Positions 34,075 through 43,664 of a stretch of DNA of 57,642 nucleotides are shown one piece after another. The position numbers and the translations under genes are program-made. Numbering within the stretch: position 1 is the stretch's first letter; each line of letters begins with the position of its first letter. The stretch comes from Acidobacteriota bacterium (GTDB lineage: Bacteria; Acidobacteriota; Terriglobia; Acidiferrales; UBA7541). The DNA lies in contig JABCZJ010000024.1 of NCBI GenBank assembly GCA_013289715.1, positions 1 to 57,642 of the forward strand, in the 5' to 3' direction. The notes beneath the pieces are model-generated. The model did not search any database and was not told the DNA's origin. It worked only from the letters and a program-made list of their open reading frames with translations.

Positions 34075-35496
34075 CTATCCTTTGTCCGCTGACGACGGCT
34101 CAGTTGCGGCTGCGCCGGCGGCGCCGCTTGCGAGTTGACCTGCGCGCTGTGTTACGAGCGCTTTGAAACTGCGGCCGCGCTGTTCGTAATTTTCAAATTG
34201 ATCGAAACTGGAGCAGGCTGGGGCGAGGAGCACTGTGTCGCCGGGTCGCGCCGTTTCGATCGCTAGTTGCATCGCGCGTTCCAGAGTGCCGGCTCGCCGG
34301 ATTTCGACTGCGCCCTCCAGATCGTTCGCAATCTTCGGCGCGGCCTCGCCAATCAGCAGAGCCAGGCGCGCGCGATCATGCAGTAAGTCGCGCAGCGGCG
34401 TGTACGGGCTGCCTTTGTCTTTGCCTCCGAGAATTACTACGAGCGGCCCGGGAAACGCTTCGATGGCCTTCGCGGCGGCATCCACGTTCGTGGCTTTGGA
34501 GTCGTTGTAAAACTGCACGCCGGAAATTTCGCCGGCGAATTCGAGGCGATGTTCGACGCCGCTGAAGGATTTCACACCGTTTGCGATGGCGGCCGGAGTG
34601 GCTCCTGCGAGATAGGCCGCGGCGCATGCGGCCAGGACATTTTCCACGTTGTGTTCGCCGCGCAGTGGAATCTGGTCGCGTCGCGCCAGCACCGCTTCCG
34701 AGCCTTCGTTGCGAAAAATGATTTCGTTGTCGCGCAGGAACGATCCGTTGGCCACTCGTTTCTGGCGACTGAACCAGAAAATGTGCGGCCTCGCAGGCAT
34801 GCGCTCGGTGACTTCCCGGTCGTCTGCGTTCAGGAGCGCGCTGTCGCGATCTAGCTGATTTTCGAACATGCGCATTTTGGCGTGCGCGTATTCTTCGAAT
34901 GTGCCGTGGCGATCGAGATGATCGGGCGTGAGATTCAGTATCACGCCAATCTCCGGGCGGAATTTGTCGATCGTTTCGAGCTGAAAGCTGCTGATCTCGG
35001 CGACCGTCACTGCCGGGTCGGTGGATCGTTCCACGAGCGCGAGCAGCGGGGTGCCGATATTGCCGCCTACCAGCGTCGGAATGTTCGATGTTTGCAAGAT
35101 GTGCGCGAGGAGTGCGGTGGTGGTGGTTTTTCCGTTCGAGCCGGTGATCGCTACCAGTTTGCCGCGCAGAAAACGCCAGGCTAGTTCGATTTCGCTCCAG
35201 ACCGGGATGCCGCGCGCGCGGGCGAGTTCGAGCGGCGGCAGTTTCGCGGGCACGCCTGGGCTCACGACGATCAGGTCCTGCTCGAGGAAACTTGCGTCTA
35301 CGTGTCCGCCGAGTTCAAGCTTCACTCCGGCGGCGCGCAGTTGCGCGGCTGTCTCGGCAAGCTCGGATTCCGGGCGCTCGTCGGTTGCCGTGACTGCGGC
35401 GCCGTAGCCGGCACTGAAGAGCGACGTCACTACGCCCGTGCGCGCCAGGCCTACCACCAGTACGCGCTTGCCCGACAGATCGAAACCGAGTCGCAA
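34075..35496 (-). CDS. murD: UDP-N-acetylmuramoylalanine--D-glutamate ligase
   Basis: A 473-residue Mur ligase adding D-Glu. It shows the N-terminal GKRVLVVGLARTGVVTSLF, the P-loop AITGSNGKTTTTALLAH and the C-terminal domain with YNDSKATNVDAAAKAIEAF. The last 20 residues form an Ala-rich tail. It is separated from mraY by 179 bases containing three stem-loop units. Confidence 0.96.
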   Translation of the reverse strand: MRLGFDLSGKRVLVVGLARTGVVTSLFSAGYGAAVTATDERPESELAETAAQLRAAGVKLELGGHVDASFLEQDLIVVSPGVPAKLPPLELARARGIPVWSEIELAWRFLRGKLVAITGSNGKTTTTALLAHILQTSNIPTLVGGNIGTPLLALVERSTDPAVTVAEISSFQLETIDKFRPEIGVILNLTPDHLDRHGTFEEYAHAKMRMFENQLDRDSALLNADDREVTERMPARPHIFWFSRQKRVANGSFLRDNEIIFRNEGSEAVLARRDQIPLRGEHNVENVLAACAAAYLAGATPAAIANGVKSFSGVEHRLEFAGEISGVQFYNDSKATNVDAAAKAIEAFPGPLVVILGGKDKGSPYTPLRDLLHDRARLALLIGEAAPKIANDLEGAVEIRRAGTLERAMQLAIETARPGDTVLLAPACSSFDQFENYEQRGRSFKALVTQRAGQLASGAAGAAATEPSSADKG

Positions 35497-35523
35497 CGGA
35501 GCTCCTTACCTCACCTTCAGATC

Positions 35524-35640
35524 TGGCGGCGGTCCTTAGACCGCCATCGGTGCTACCTGCGCTACCGCTGGCGCACTGAAGTGCGCCGCTACAACCGCAA
35601 AGTCAAAGCGCCCAGCCAAAGCTGGCTGCTACAAAGTCAA
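35524..35640 (-). repeat. 3'-end stem-loop cluster, locus 9 (between mraY and murD)
   Basis: Three units with unrelated stems. GGCGGTC/GACCGCC (35528-35534/35539-35545) is followed by ATCGGTGCTAC. GGCGCAC/GTGCGCC (35570-35576/35581-35587) is followed by GCTACAACCGCAAAGTCAAAG region words. CAGCCA/TGGCTG (35613-35618/35623-35628) is followed by CTACAAAGTCAAC. The constant edges all face the mraY stop (35676). This is one of the clearest examples of different stems with one shared edge. Confidence 0.75.
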
Positions 35641-35675
35641 CACCTGCGCGCTGCAAACGGACGGCACCGGCACAG

Positions 35676-36809
35676 TCAGCGCAACTTTAAGGTCGTGAGC
35701 GAGAAAAGCGCGAAGACTAGCGCTACGATCCAGAAACGCACGATGATTTTCGATTCGCTCCAGCCGAGCAGCTCAAAATGATGATGCAGCGGCGCCATGC
35801 GAAAGACGCGCTTGCCGGTGAGCTTGAACGAGCCGACTTGAATGATTACCGAAAGCGCTTCCAGCACAAACACGCCGCCAATCGAGAGCAGCAAAATTTC
35901 CTGTTTGATGATCACCGCAACCGTGCCGATAGCGCCGCCGAGCGCGAGCGAGCCTACGTCGCCCATGAACATTTCCGCGGGATGCGCGTTGTACCAAAGG
36001 AATCCTAGCGACGCGCCGGCCAGCGAGCCGCAGAAAATTACCAGTTCCCCGGCGTCGGGAATTTTCTGCAGGTCGAGGTAATCGGCGAACTTCGCGTTGC
36101 TGGAAAGATAGGTGAGCACGGTGAGCGCCGTGGAAGAAACCAGCACGCAGCCGATGGCGAGGCCGTCGAGCCCGTCCGTCAAATTCACGGCGTTCGAGCA
36201 GCCCACAATGACGAGCACCAGAAATAAAACAAAGGGCACATACGCCAGCGGCCAGATGTAAGTGTGATCGAACAGTGAGGAAATCACCAAATTCGGGTGC
36301 AGGCGTTTAAAGAACGGTACGCTCAGCTGCGTCGAATAGGCGCCCTGCGTTTGCAAGGAAACCAATGCGACGCCCACGAGCACGCAGGTCATCACCTGCA
36401 ATGAAAATTTCGCGCGCGGCGTGAGCCCTAGGTTTCTGCGGCGCACTACTTTATTGTAATCGTCCACGAAGCCGATGGTGCCAAAGGCCAGAGTCGCGCC
36501 CATCGCCAGTAGCACGTAGGCGTTGCGCAAGTCGGCCCACAGCAACGTGGGAATTATGATCGCGGCAACGATCAGGACGCCGCCCATCGTAGGCGTGCCG
36601 GCTTTTTTTTGATGCCCCTTGGGGCCTTCCTCACGGATGTATTGCTTCACCTGCAAATCGCGCAGGCGCTCGATGACCCACGGGCCCATCAGCAGCGAAA
36701 GCAGCAGCGCGCTGGTGCTGGCCATCGCCGTACGCACGGTGATGTACCGGAACACGTTCAACGGGCTGAAGTGCGGGCGCAGCAGGTAGACAAATAGATA
36801 GTAGAGCAT
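35676..36809 (-). CDS. mraY: Phospho-N-acetylmuramoyl-pentapeptide transferase
   Basis: A 377-residue integral membrane enzyme that transfers phospho-MurNAc-pentapeptide to undecaprenyl phosphate, making lipid I. Conserved motifs include GFVDDYNKVVRRRNLGL, NAVNLTDGLDGLAIG and, near the end, HHHFELLGWSESKIIVRFW. About ten membrane helices are expected. The ATG is directly adjacent to the murF stop. Confidence 0.97.
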   Translation of the reverse strand: MLYYLFVYLLRPHFSPLNVFRYITVRTAMASTSALLLSLLMGPWVIERLRDLQVKQYIREEGPKGHQKKAGTPTMGGVLIVAAIIIPTLLWADLRNAYVLLAMGATLAFGTIGFVDDYNKVVRRRNLGLTPRAKFSLQVMTCVLVGVALVSLQTQGAYSTQLSVPFFKRLHPNLVISSLFDHTYIWPLAYVPFVLFLVLVIVGCSNAVNLTDGLDGLAIGCVLVSSTALTVLTYLSSNAKFADYLDLQKIPDAGELVIFCGSLAGASLGFLWYNAHPAEMFMGDVGSLALGGAIGTVAVIIKQEILLLSIGGVFVLEALSVIIQVGSFKLTGKRVFRMAPLHHHFELLGWSESKIIVRFWIVALVFALFSLTTLKLR

Positions 36810-38351
36810 CTAGCGTGGGCCCTTCGGCTGCGCCGCGGCGTGCTCGGTGTTGGCGTTGGCATTGGAGTTCACCTGCGCGCCGCTGCGGGCGTGGCCTGCG
36901 TCAATCGCTTCCAGTATTTTTTCCATTTTTACGCCGCGGGAACCTTTCAGCAGCAGCAGGTCGTGCGGCCGGATGAAGCTCGCGACAAATTCTCCGGCTT
37001 CCGCGGAGTTCTGGAAAAATTTCGCGCGTTCTGCGGGATGCCCAGCCGCGACGGCCGCGCGCACGAATTCTTCGGCTGGGCCTTGTACGCCGACGATCCA
37101 GTCAATCTTGCGCAGGCCCGCGACATGACGACCGCACTCGCGATGCAGGTCGGGCGCGGATTCGCCCAATTCGCGCATCTCACCTGCGGCCAGAATGCGG
37201 CGCGAGAAACCGGGCGTCGCGGCGAGCAATTCTGCCAGCGCGTTTAACGCCGTGGGACTTGAGTTGTAGCTGTCGTTGATCACCGTGAACCCTGCTTCGA
37301 ACTTCACGACTTCGCCGCGCTTGTCAGCCGGCTGCAACTGCGGAAACACGCGTTGCGCATCTGCCGCGTCGACGCCCCACACGCTCGCAGCTGCCAGTGC
37401 TGCCACCGCATTCATCACGTTGTGCCGCCCGATCAGCGGGAGCTCGAGCCGCGTGCGCCCCGCGGGAGAAACGAAATCAAATGCGGAGCCGCTGACGCCG
37501 CGTTCTTCGATTTTCTCCGCGCGAAATTCCGCGCGCACGGCGCTACGCGCACCCGCACCCCCGCGCGTGCCAGTGCTATCGCCAGCGCCGGTGCTGAACC
37601 AGAGCACGCGCCCGCGCGCGACTTCGTCGAATCTCGCCACGCGCTCGTCGTCCGCATTCAAAACGGCGGTCGCATCCGGCCAGGCCAAATTTTCGATCAG
37701 CTCGCGCTCAGCCAGTGCAATCTCCTCGATCGAAGCGAAAAATTCCAAATGCTCGACGGCGATCCGCGTGATCACACCCACGTCCGGCGGTGCTATGCGC
37801 GCCAGACGTGACAGCTCGCCGCGGTGCGACATGCCCATCTCGATCACCGCCGCGTCATGCTGGTCATCCAATTGCAACAGCGTCAGCGGCAGCCCATATT
37901 CATTATTCAAATTTCCCTGGGTCTTCAATACGCGGAACCGCGCGGCCACCAACGCCGCGAAGATTTCCTTGGTGGTGGTTTTTCCCACCGAGCCCGCGAC
38001 GCCGCCGATTTTTCGGCCCGGCTTCGCCGCGCGCCAGATTGCGCATGCGCGCGAGGCCAGGCGGTGCAGCGCTTCGAGCGTGTCGTCCACGGCAAAAAGT
38101 TTTCCGCGGATTTCTTGCGCGCACTGCGCAAATCTTGCGCGCGCCACCACCGCGGCTGCCGCGCCGCTGGCCAAAGCGGCAGCCACGTGATCGTGTCCGT
38201 CGTGACTCGGTCCGTGTATGGCGATGAACAGTTCTCCAGGCTGAATCGTGCGAGAATCAATCGAGACGCCGGCCACCCCGGCCAAGGCGTCAAGGCGCGC
38301 GGGAACCGCGACACCCAGAGCTTCAGCCACTTGAGCAACGGTCCACCGCAT
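36810..38351 (-). CDS. murF: UDP-MurNAc-tripeptide--D-Ala-D-Ala ligase
   Basis: A 513-residue ligase that adds the D-Ala-D-Ala dipeptide. It begins at ATG 38351 (MRWTVAQVAEALGV) with GGGGAG five bases upstream; the open frame further upstream is not family-like. The P-loop is GVAGSVGKTTTKEIFAAL, and the C-terminal TVINDSYNSSPTALNALAE is typical. The dipeptide would come from a ddl gene, which is not in this window. A 171-base gap with a stem-loop separates it from murE. Confidence 0.95.
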   Translation of the reverse strand: MRWTVAQVAEALGVAVPARLDALAGVAGVSIDSRTIQPGELFIAIHGPSHDGHDHVAAALASGAAAAVVARARFAQCAQEIRGKLFAVDDTLEALHRLASRACAIWRAAKPGRKIGGVAGSVGKTTTKEIFAALVAARFRVLKTQGNLNNEYGLPLTLLQLDDQHDAAVIEMGMSHRGELSRLARIAPPDVGVITRIAVEHLEFFASIEEIALAERELIENLAWPDATAVLNADDERVARFDEVARGRVLWFSTGAGDSTGTRGGAGARSAVRAEFRAEKIEERGVSGSAFDFVSPAGRTRLELPLIGRHNVMNAVAALAAASVWGVDAADAQRVFPQLQPADKRGEVVKFEAGFTVINDSYNSSPTALNALAELLAATPGFSRRILAAGEMRELGESAPDLHRECGRHVAGLRKIDWIVGVQGPAEEFVRAAVAAGHPAERAKFFQNSAEAGEFVASFIRPHDLLLLKGSRGVKMEKILEAIDAGHARSGAQVNSNANANTEHAAAQPKGPR

Positions 38352-38500
38352 TGCGTCTCCCCTGGACTGGGCTTCACTCTCTAGCCTGGACTCTCGAAAG
38401 TGCTCGATTTCGCTGCCGAAATCCGCCGAGCAAATTTTATGACACTCAGGCCCTGCGTTTGCAGCAGCTTGCACTGCGCCATCGGTGCGCGCCTTGGATC

Positions 38501-38530
38501 GATGGCCGTCTAAAGACCGCCGCTACAAAG
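38501..38530 (-). repeat. 3'-end stem-loop element, locus 10 (overlaps the murE stop)
   Basis: The stem is GGCCGTC/GACCGCC (38504-38510/38515-38521) with a TAAA loop and one mismatch, followed by GCTACAAAGG. The GCTAC at 38522-38526 contains the murE stop codon (38523-38525, TAG on the minus strand). The element therefore reaches into the coding region. Confidence 0.7.
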
Positions 38531-40019
38531 GCTTCTTCTTTACGAACCCGCGCCGGTACAAAATGGCTCGGGCTTTTTCGCGATCGTCGAACTCAAAGGT
38601 GCGATCGCGCAGGATTTGATAATTCTCATGGCCTTTTCCCGCCAGTAACACGATGTCTCCGGCTTTGGCCTCATCAATTGCGATTTCCAAGGCCGCATCG
38701 CGGTCCGGCTCAATGCGGTACTGCGCATTCACTTTCTGCAATCCCACGACCACATCGTTGATAATCAGCAGCGGATCTTCCGTGCGCGGATTGTCGCTGG
38801 TGAGAATCACGAGGTCGCTCAACGAGCCCGCCGCTTCGCCCATCGGAGGGCGCGTTGAGCGGTCGCGCTCTCCACCTGCGCCGAACAGCGTGATGATTCT
38901 TCCCGCGGGATTCAGCTCGCGCGCTGTAGAAATTAAATTGCGCAAGGCGTCGTCGGCGTGCGCGTAATCCACGACTACGAGGAACGGCTGGCCCTCGTCA
39001 ATGCGTTCGAAGCGTCCCGGCACTTGCTCGAGATTGGCGATGCCCTCTTCGATTGTTGCGACTGGCACATCGAGCGCGAGCGCCGCGCCGATGGCCGCGA
39101 GGATGTTGTAAACATTGATTCGCCCCACCAGCGATGAGCGCACTTCAATTTTCCCCGCCGGAGTCTGCGCCGTAAATTCCAAGCTCGAAAAACTCAGCGC
39201 GAATTTCCTGGCGGTCAGGTCGGCGGCTTCGCTCAATCCATAGGTGAGCGTGCGCTTGGCCAGGGCCTGCAGGCGCGACGCGTAGGGATCATCAAGATTA
39301 ATGACCGCTACGTCGGGCGCGCCTGCGCCGGTACCTGAAAAAAGCAGGCGTTTCGCTTCGAAATATTCCTCGAAAGTCTTGTGAAAATTCAGGTGATCGC
39401 GCGTGAGATTCGTGAAAATCGCGACGGTGAAGTGGCAACCCCAGACGCGGTCCATCACCAGCGAATGGGAGCTGACTTCGAGCACCGCAGCCGTGCCACC
39501 TGCGCCGCGCACTTCCGCGAACATTTCCTGCAGGTCGAGTGATTCAGGAGTGGTGTTCGTCGCGGTACGGCTGCCGCGCGGCGTCTGGTATCCGGTCGTG
39601 CCAATCCGACCGGTCTTCCATCCCGCGGCGTGCAAAATCGAATCCAGAATAAATGTGATGGTGGTCTTGCCGTTGGTGCCTGTGACGCCCGCCAGTTTCA
39701 GCGCCTCCGCGGGATGTCCGTAGAAATTCGCAGCCGCGAGTGCCAGAGCTTTGCGCTCGGATCCAGCGGTCATTTCGATCCAGGTCACGTCCTGCGAGAT
39801 GTGCGCAGGCCGCGGGTTCGGGCTGGCAATTGCCACAGCTCCGCGCGCGAGCGCATCCGCGACAAACTCGTTGCCGTCCGTTTTTGCTCCGGGCATGGCG
39901 AAGAACAGCGTATCGGCGGCAACCTTGCGGCTGTCGCATGCGACCGCAACGACGCGCGGCCGCGTGCTGCCCGTGACACGAACGCCTTCAATTCCCGCGA
40001 TCACTTCGGACAATTCCAT
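38523..40019 (-). CDS. murE: UDP-MurNAc-L-Ala-D-Glu--meso-diaminopimelate ligase
   Basis: A 498-residue ligase adding the third stem residue. The DNPR motif (TSDNPRTEDPLLIINDV) indicates meso-diaminopimelate rather than lysine. The P-loop VTGTNGKTTITFIL and the carbamylated-lysine region are present. I use ATG 40019, six bases after AGGG; ATG 40025 is also possible. The long upstream open frame overlaps the end of the ftsI gene and is not family-like. The stop codon falls inside a repeat element. Confidence 0.95.
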   Translation of the reverse strand: MELSEVIAGIEGVRVTGSTRPRVVAVACDSRKVAADTLFFAMPGAKTDGNEFVADALARGAVAIASPNPRPAHISQDVTWIEMTAGSERKALALAAANFYGHPAEALKLAGVTGTNGKTTITFILDSILHAAGWKTGRIGTTGYQTPRGSRTATNTTPESLDLQEMFAEVRGAGGTAAVLEVSSHSLVMDRVWGCHFTVAIFTNLTRDHLNFHKTFEEYFEAKRLLFSGTGAGAPDVAVINLDDPYASRLQALAKRTLTYGLSEAADLTARKFALSFSSLEFTAQTPAGKIEVRSSLVGRINVYNILAAIGAALALDVPVATIEEGIANLEQVPGRFERIDEGQPFLVVVDYAHADDALRNLISTARELNPAGRIITLFGAGGERDRSTRPPMGEAAGSLSDLVILTSDNPRTEDPLLIINDVVVGLQKVNAQYRIEPDRDAALEIAIDEAKAGDIVLLAGKGHENYQILRDRTFEFDDREKARAILYRRGFVKKKPL

Positions 40020-40090
40020 TTGCATCCCTACGCGCTTTTTTAGCCGTCGCGTTGCCGATTGCACTTTCGGGCCGCCTTCCACCACGGATT

Positions 40091-42283
40091 TCAATGCACA
40101 TTCCTCTGCGAACTCCCCGCGAGCGTCGTTGGTTGCGTCGTCGGCACGGACTGCGTCGTCGCGCGCCCGAAACGCACCGTCACCGTGCTGCCGCGAATCA
40201 CCCGCGCGCCGGCCTCCGGCGATTGTTCCAATGCAACTCCGCTGCCAAGCAACGAGGGAATCAAGCCGAGCCGCGAACAAGCCTCGGTGACGCCGCGCAC
40301 GGTTTGTCCCGACAAGTCCGGAACCTCCACCGCATCCTCTTCGCTGAACGCAATGGTCGGCGCCGCGCTATTGGCGTCCTTAGCCGCGAGCTGATCCGCC
40401 GCGTGGTTCTTCGTATCCACCACCGCCTGAAAGCGCGCCACATCTTCACGGTTCGCGGCTTCATGATCCGCTGCCGCCTGATTGGAGTCCGCGCGGAATT
40501 TATCCTGTCCGGGCACGACTGTCGGAGGGGGCTGCGAATTCTTGGCCGTCTGCAGCCCGTTGGGCGCAGTCATCGGCACATCGTGCGCCACGTCGAGATA
40601 GGCCAGCACCTGCTCGGCGATGCGTTTAAAAATCGGGCCGCCCACTTCGCCGCCGTGATGCGCTCCCTCGGGCGAATCCAGCACCACTAAAATCGTGACT
40701 GCCGGCTCGTTCACCGGCGCGAAACCGACGAACGAGGCGACGTACTGATTCGGCGAATAACGTCCGGTGTTCGTATCGATCTTCTGCGCCGTTCCCGATT
40801 TTCCCGCCGCGGTGTAGCCGTTCAATTGCGCCGGCGTTCCGGTTCCGCTCAACACTACGGTTTCCATCATGCCGCGCAGGGTTGCGGCGGTCTGCGCGTC
40901 GGTCACTGCTTGCGGTTCCGCGCGTGCGGGCAACGCCATCGGCACGTCGCCGCGAATTTCCTGGATGATGTGCGGGCGATAGAGCGTGCCGCCGTTGGCT
41001 ATCGCAGAAATCGCGGAAATAATCTGCACCGGCGTGACGCTGACTTCCTGCCCGATGGCCACCGACCCAATCGAGCTGGCCGTCCAATTCTCCAGCGGAC
41101 GCAGCAGGCCACGATTTTCTCCGGGCAATTCGATCCCGGTGAGCTGGCCGATTCCGAATTTGCGCATCGTGTCGTAAAACCGCGGCGCACCCAGATTCAA
41201 CGCGACCTTGATCGAGCCCACGTCGCTGGAATGCGCCAGCACGTCGCGCACGCTGAGCACTCCGAAGGGATGCCAATCATGAATCAAGCGCCCGGCAACC
41301 AGGATCGAACCCATCTGGCAATCCACGAGCACATCGGGATTCGTGACATGGTTTTCGATGGCGGAGGTCATGGTAACGACTTTGAAGGTCGAGCCCGGCT
41401 CGTAGGCCGCCGTCACGGCGCGGTCCATGCGCACTTCGTCAGAAAATTTCCCGGCATCGTTGGAATCAAACGTCGGACGATTCGCCACGGCGAGCAGCGC
41501 GCCGTTCGATGGATCCTGAATCACCACCGTGCCGGTGTGAGCGTGCGATTCCTGCATCGCGCGCGCCAGTTCTTTTTCGGCGATGTACTGGATCGTTTCG
41601 TCAATCGTCAGCACCACGCTCGCGCCCGGATCAGCGGCCGATTCGCGGCGATCGTAAAAGCGCCGCTTGCCGTCGGCCATCAGCATCACGCGCCCCGGCC
41701 GGCCGCGAATCTGCTTATCGAGCTGGTGCTCGATGCCGCCCATGCCCTTTTCGTCCGTATCCACCCAGCCCAGCACATGCGCCAGCAAATCGTGCTCGGG
41801 ATAGACACGGCGGTTTTCCTTTTCGAAGAAGACGCCTTTCAAATTCATGTCGTCAATGCGCTCAACGGTTTCCGGCGAAAGCTTCTTCGCCAGACGCACG
41901 GGCTTGCTGGCTTCGTTGATTTTTGTTTCCAGGTCGTCCGCGGGCAGATTCAAGACGCGCGAAAGCAGCCGCGCGACCATCTCGGGATCCTTTATATCGG
42001 TGGGGTCCGCGAAAACCGAGTCCATGGGAATGCTGACGGCCAGTTCCCGGCCTTTGCGGTCGTAGATCACGCCGCGCATCGGACTGATTTCAAATATGCG
42101 CTGTTGCTGATGCTGGGCTTTTGCGAAGTATTCGCTATAGCAGAAGAGCTGGAGGTAACTCAGGCGGGCCAGCACCGCCACCATCCAAATCACCGCCACG
42201 ACCCAGACCACCAACCAGCGGAGACGCGGGCTGCGCTGCTCCATGGATTCCGCCCTAACTTGCGAGAAACTTTGTCCGGCCAT
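40091..42283 (-). CDS. ftsI: Septal penicillin-binding protein with PASTA domain
   Basis: A 730-residue class B PBP that crosslinks septal peptidoglycan with FtsW. After one membrane helix (about residues 23-42) comes the pedestal domain, then the transpeptidase with STFK (298-301), SSD (352-354) and KSGT (495-498). A single PASTA domain lies near residues 660-722 (VEVPDLSGQTVRGVTEACSR). A C-terminal PASTA domain is usual in Gram-positive SpoVD/PBP2x proteins and unusual in most diderm FtsI. ATG 42244 (MEQRSPRLRWLV) is an alternative start. Confidence 0.94.
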   Translation of the reverse strand: MAGQSFSQVRAESMEQRSPRLRWLVVWVVAVIWMVAVLARLSYLQLFCYSEYFAKAQHQQQRIFEISPMRGVIYDRKGRELAVSIPMDSVFADPTDIKDPEMVARLLSRVLNLPADDLETKINEASKPVRLAKKLSPETVERIDDMNLKGVFFEKENRRVYPEHDLLAHVLGWVDTDEKGMGGIEHQLDKQIRGRPGRVMLMADGKRRFYDRRESAADPGASVVLTIDETIQYIAEKELARAMQESHAHTGTVVIQDPSNGALLAVANRPTFDSNDAGKFSDEVRMDRAVTAAYEPGSTFKVVTMTSAIENHVTNPDVLVDCQMGSILVAGRLIHDWHPFGVLSVRDVLAHSSDVGSIKVALNLGAPRFYDTMRKFGIGQLTGIELPGENRGLLRPLENWTASSIGSVAIGQEVSVTPVQIISAISAIANGGTLYRPHIIQEIRGDVPMALPARAEPQAVTDAQTAATLRGMMETVVLSGTGTPAQLNGYTAAGKSGTAQKIDTNTGRYSPNQYVASFVGFAPVNEPAVTILVVLDSPEGAHHGGEVGGPIFKRIAEQVLAYLDVAHDVPMTAPNGLQTAKNSQPPPTVVPGQDKFRADSNQAAADHEAANREDVARFQAVVDTKNHAADQLAAKDANSAAPTIAFSEEDAVEVPDLSGQTVRGVTEACSRLGLIPSLLGSGVALEQSPEAGARVIRGSTVTVRFGRATTQSVPTTQPTTLAGSSQRNVH

Positions 42284-42348
42284 CGTTCACGCCGCTCTGC
42301 CGGAATGGGCCCGGAAAACGGACCGCCAGAAAATCTTCAGCCGGATTT

Positions 42349-42738
42349 TCAGGGCCGCTGTGGCTGGACGACCGCGCGCGCCTCAGCCAACACGGCTTCG
42401 CTCGGCCCGTCTGCCGGCATGGCCTGGCCCGGCACGGAAACTGTCAATCCCAATTCGTTGCGCGCGATGCCGTCCACACGGCCCGGCGCCTTCAGGGTCG
42501 CTACTTCCACGTGCAATTGCTGATTCAGTTGCGCGGACTGCGCGCGCAACGCGGAAAGATGCTCGACTTCATATTGCAATTGGATGCACGCAAAATGCTG
42601 CCAGGCGTAAAACAGCAGGCACGCTGCCATCGCGCCACCGGCCGCCACCCGCCGCCAGAAATCCTGCAAGCGCGCCGGCGCCATGGATCGCACCAGCCGC
42701 GAATTATCGATCCTCTTCACTGTGTGGTATTCGGTCAT
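42349..42738 (-). CDS. ftsL: Cell division protein FtsL
   Basis: A 129-residue bitopic protein with one membrane helix (AAGGAMAACLLFYAWQHFA) and a coiled-coil-prone periplasmic part (EVEHLSALRAQSAQLNQQLH). The start ATG 42738 overlaps the rsmH stop codon by one base. FtsL sequences are poorly conserved, so the call rests on size, topology and position between rsmH and ftsI. Confidence 0.85.
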   Translation of the reverse strand: MTEYHTVKRIDNSRLVRSMAPARLQDFWRRVAAGGAMAACLLFYAWQHFACIQLQYEVEHLSALRAQSAQLNQQLHVEVATLKAPGRVDGIARNELGLTVSVPGQAMPADGPSEAVLAEARAVVQPQRP

Positions 42739-43661
42739 CAGCAAACTTGCGGCGCCGTACGTTCCCCGTCGAAACGAGTCTCCGCCGTCGCCACCCTCTC
42801 GATTACGCGCAGCTTCGCGCTCCGCGCCCGCGGATTACTTGCGATTTCCGCGTCGCCGGGCTGGATTACTTTCTTGGTGAGTATGCGAAATCCCTCGTGC
42901 GAGAGCCGCTGGAACGCATGCTTCACAACGCGGTCCTCTAGCGAGTGATAACTGAGGACAATCAACCGTCCTCCCAGATTCAAAGTGGCAGGGGTACGCG
43001 AAAGAAACTGCCCGAGTTCCTCCTCTTCTCGATTCACCGCTGTCCGCAGCGCCAGAAACGTTTTTGTCGCGGGATGCAGTCTCTGCCTTCCCCTTGCTTT
43101 TCGTCCCCCTGCCACAACCGTTGCCAGGTGTTCGGTGTCGCGTATGGGCCGCGCCCGTACGATCGCCCTGGCGATTCTGCGTGAATCTCTCTCCTCGGCG
43201 TTCTGGTAGAGGAGATCGGCCAGCTCTTTCTCCGGCCACTGATTCACAATTTCGTCCGCTGTCAGCGGGTTATCCGGATTCATGCGCATGTCGAGAGGTC
43301 CGGCCCAGCGGAAAGAAAATCCGCGTTCAGGGCTGTCCAGCTCGAGGCTTGAAATCCCCAGATCGGCGATGATGCCGTCGAACGGCGGCAATTGATTCGC
43401 TGCCGCCACTTCGCCGATCTTCGAGAATTCCACGTGCACCAGAATCACCTGCCGCTCGTGCGGCCCCAACCGCTCCCGCGCGATTTGCAACGCTCGCGGG
43501 TCGCGATCCAAACCCAAAACTCGTCCGGTGGTCAGCCGCTTGGCGATCTCCAAAATATGACCGCCCGTGCCGACCGTCGCATCCGCATACGTCCCTTCAG
43601 GCCGGATACGCAACCAGTCCAGAATCTCTGCCGACAGAACCGGCGTATGCAGTACGGTCAA
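42738..43661 (-). CDS. rsmH: 16S rRNA (cytosine-1402 N4) methyltransferase
   Basis: A 307-residue SAM-dependent enzyme that methylates C1402 of 16S rRNA. It starts HTPVLSAEILDWL, has the SAM motif YADATVGTGGHILEIAKRL and contains GIIADLGISSLELD and RAWSF-like FSFRWAGPLDMRM. It is the second gene of the cluster, three bases after mraZ. Confidence 0.97.
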   Translation of the reverse strand: MTVLHTPVLSAEILDWLRIRPEGTYADATVGTGGHILEIAKRLTTGRVLGLDRDPRALQIARERLGPHERQVILVHVEFSKIGEVAAANQLPPFDGIIADLGISSLELDSPERGFSFRWAGPLDMRMNPDNPLTADEIVNQWPEKELADLLYQNAEERDSRRIARAIVRARPIRDTEHLATVVAGGRKARGRQRLHPATKTFLALRTAVNREEEELGQFLSRTPATLNLGGRLIVLSYHSLEDRVVKHAFQRLSHEGFRILTKKVIQPGDAEIASNPRARSAKLRVIERVATAETRFDGERTAPQVC

Positions 43662-43664
43662 AAC

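Noticed and set aside
40826..42523. 565-codon plus-strand open frame across ftsI
   Set aside because: Antisense to a penicillin-binding protein with all active-site motifs; composition is typical of a reverse-strand shadow.
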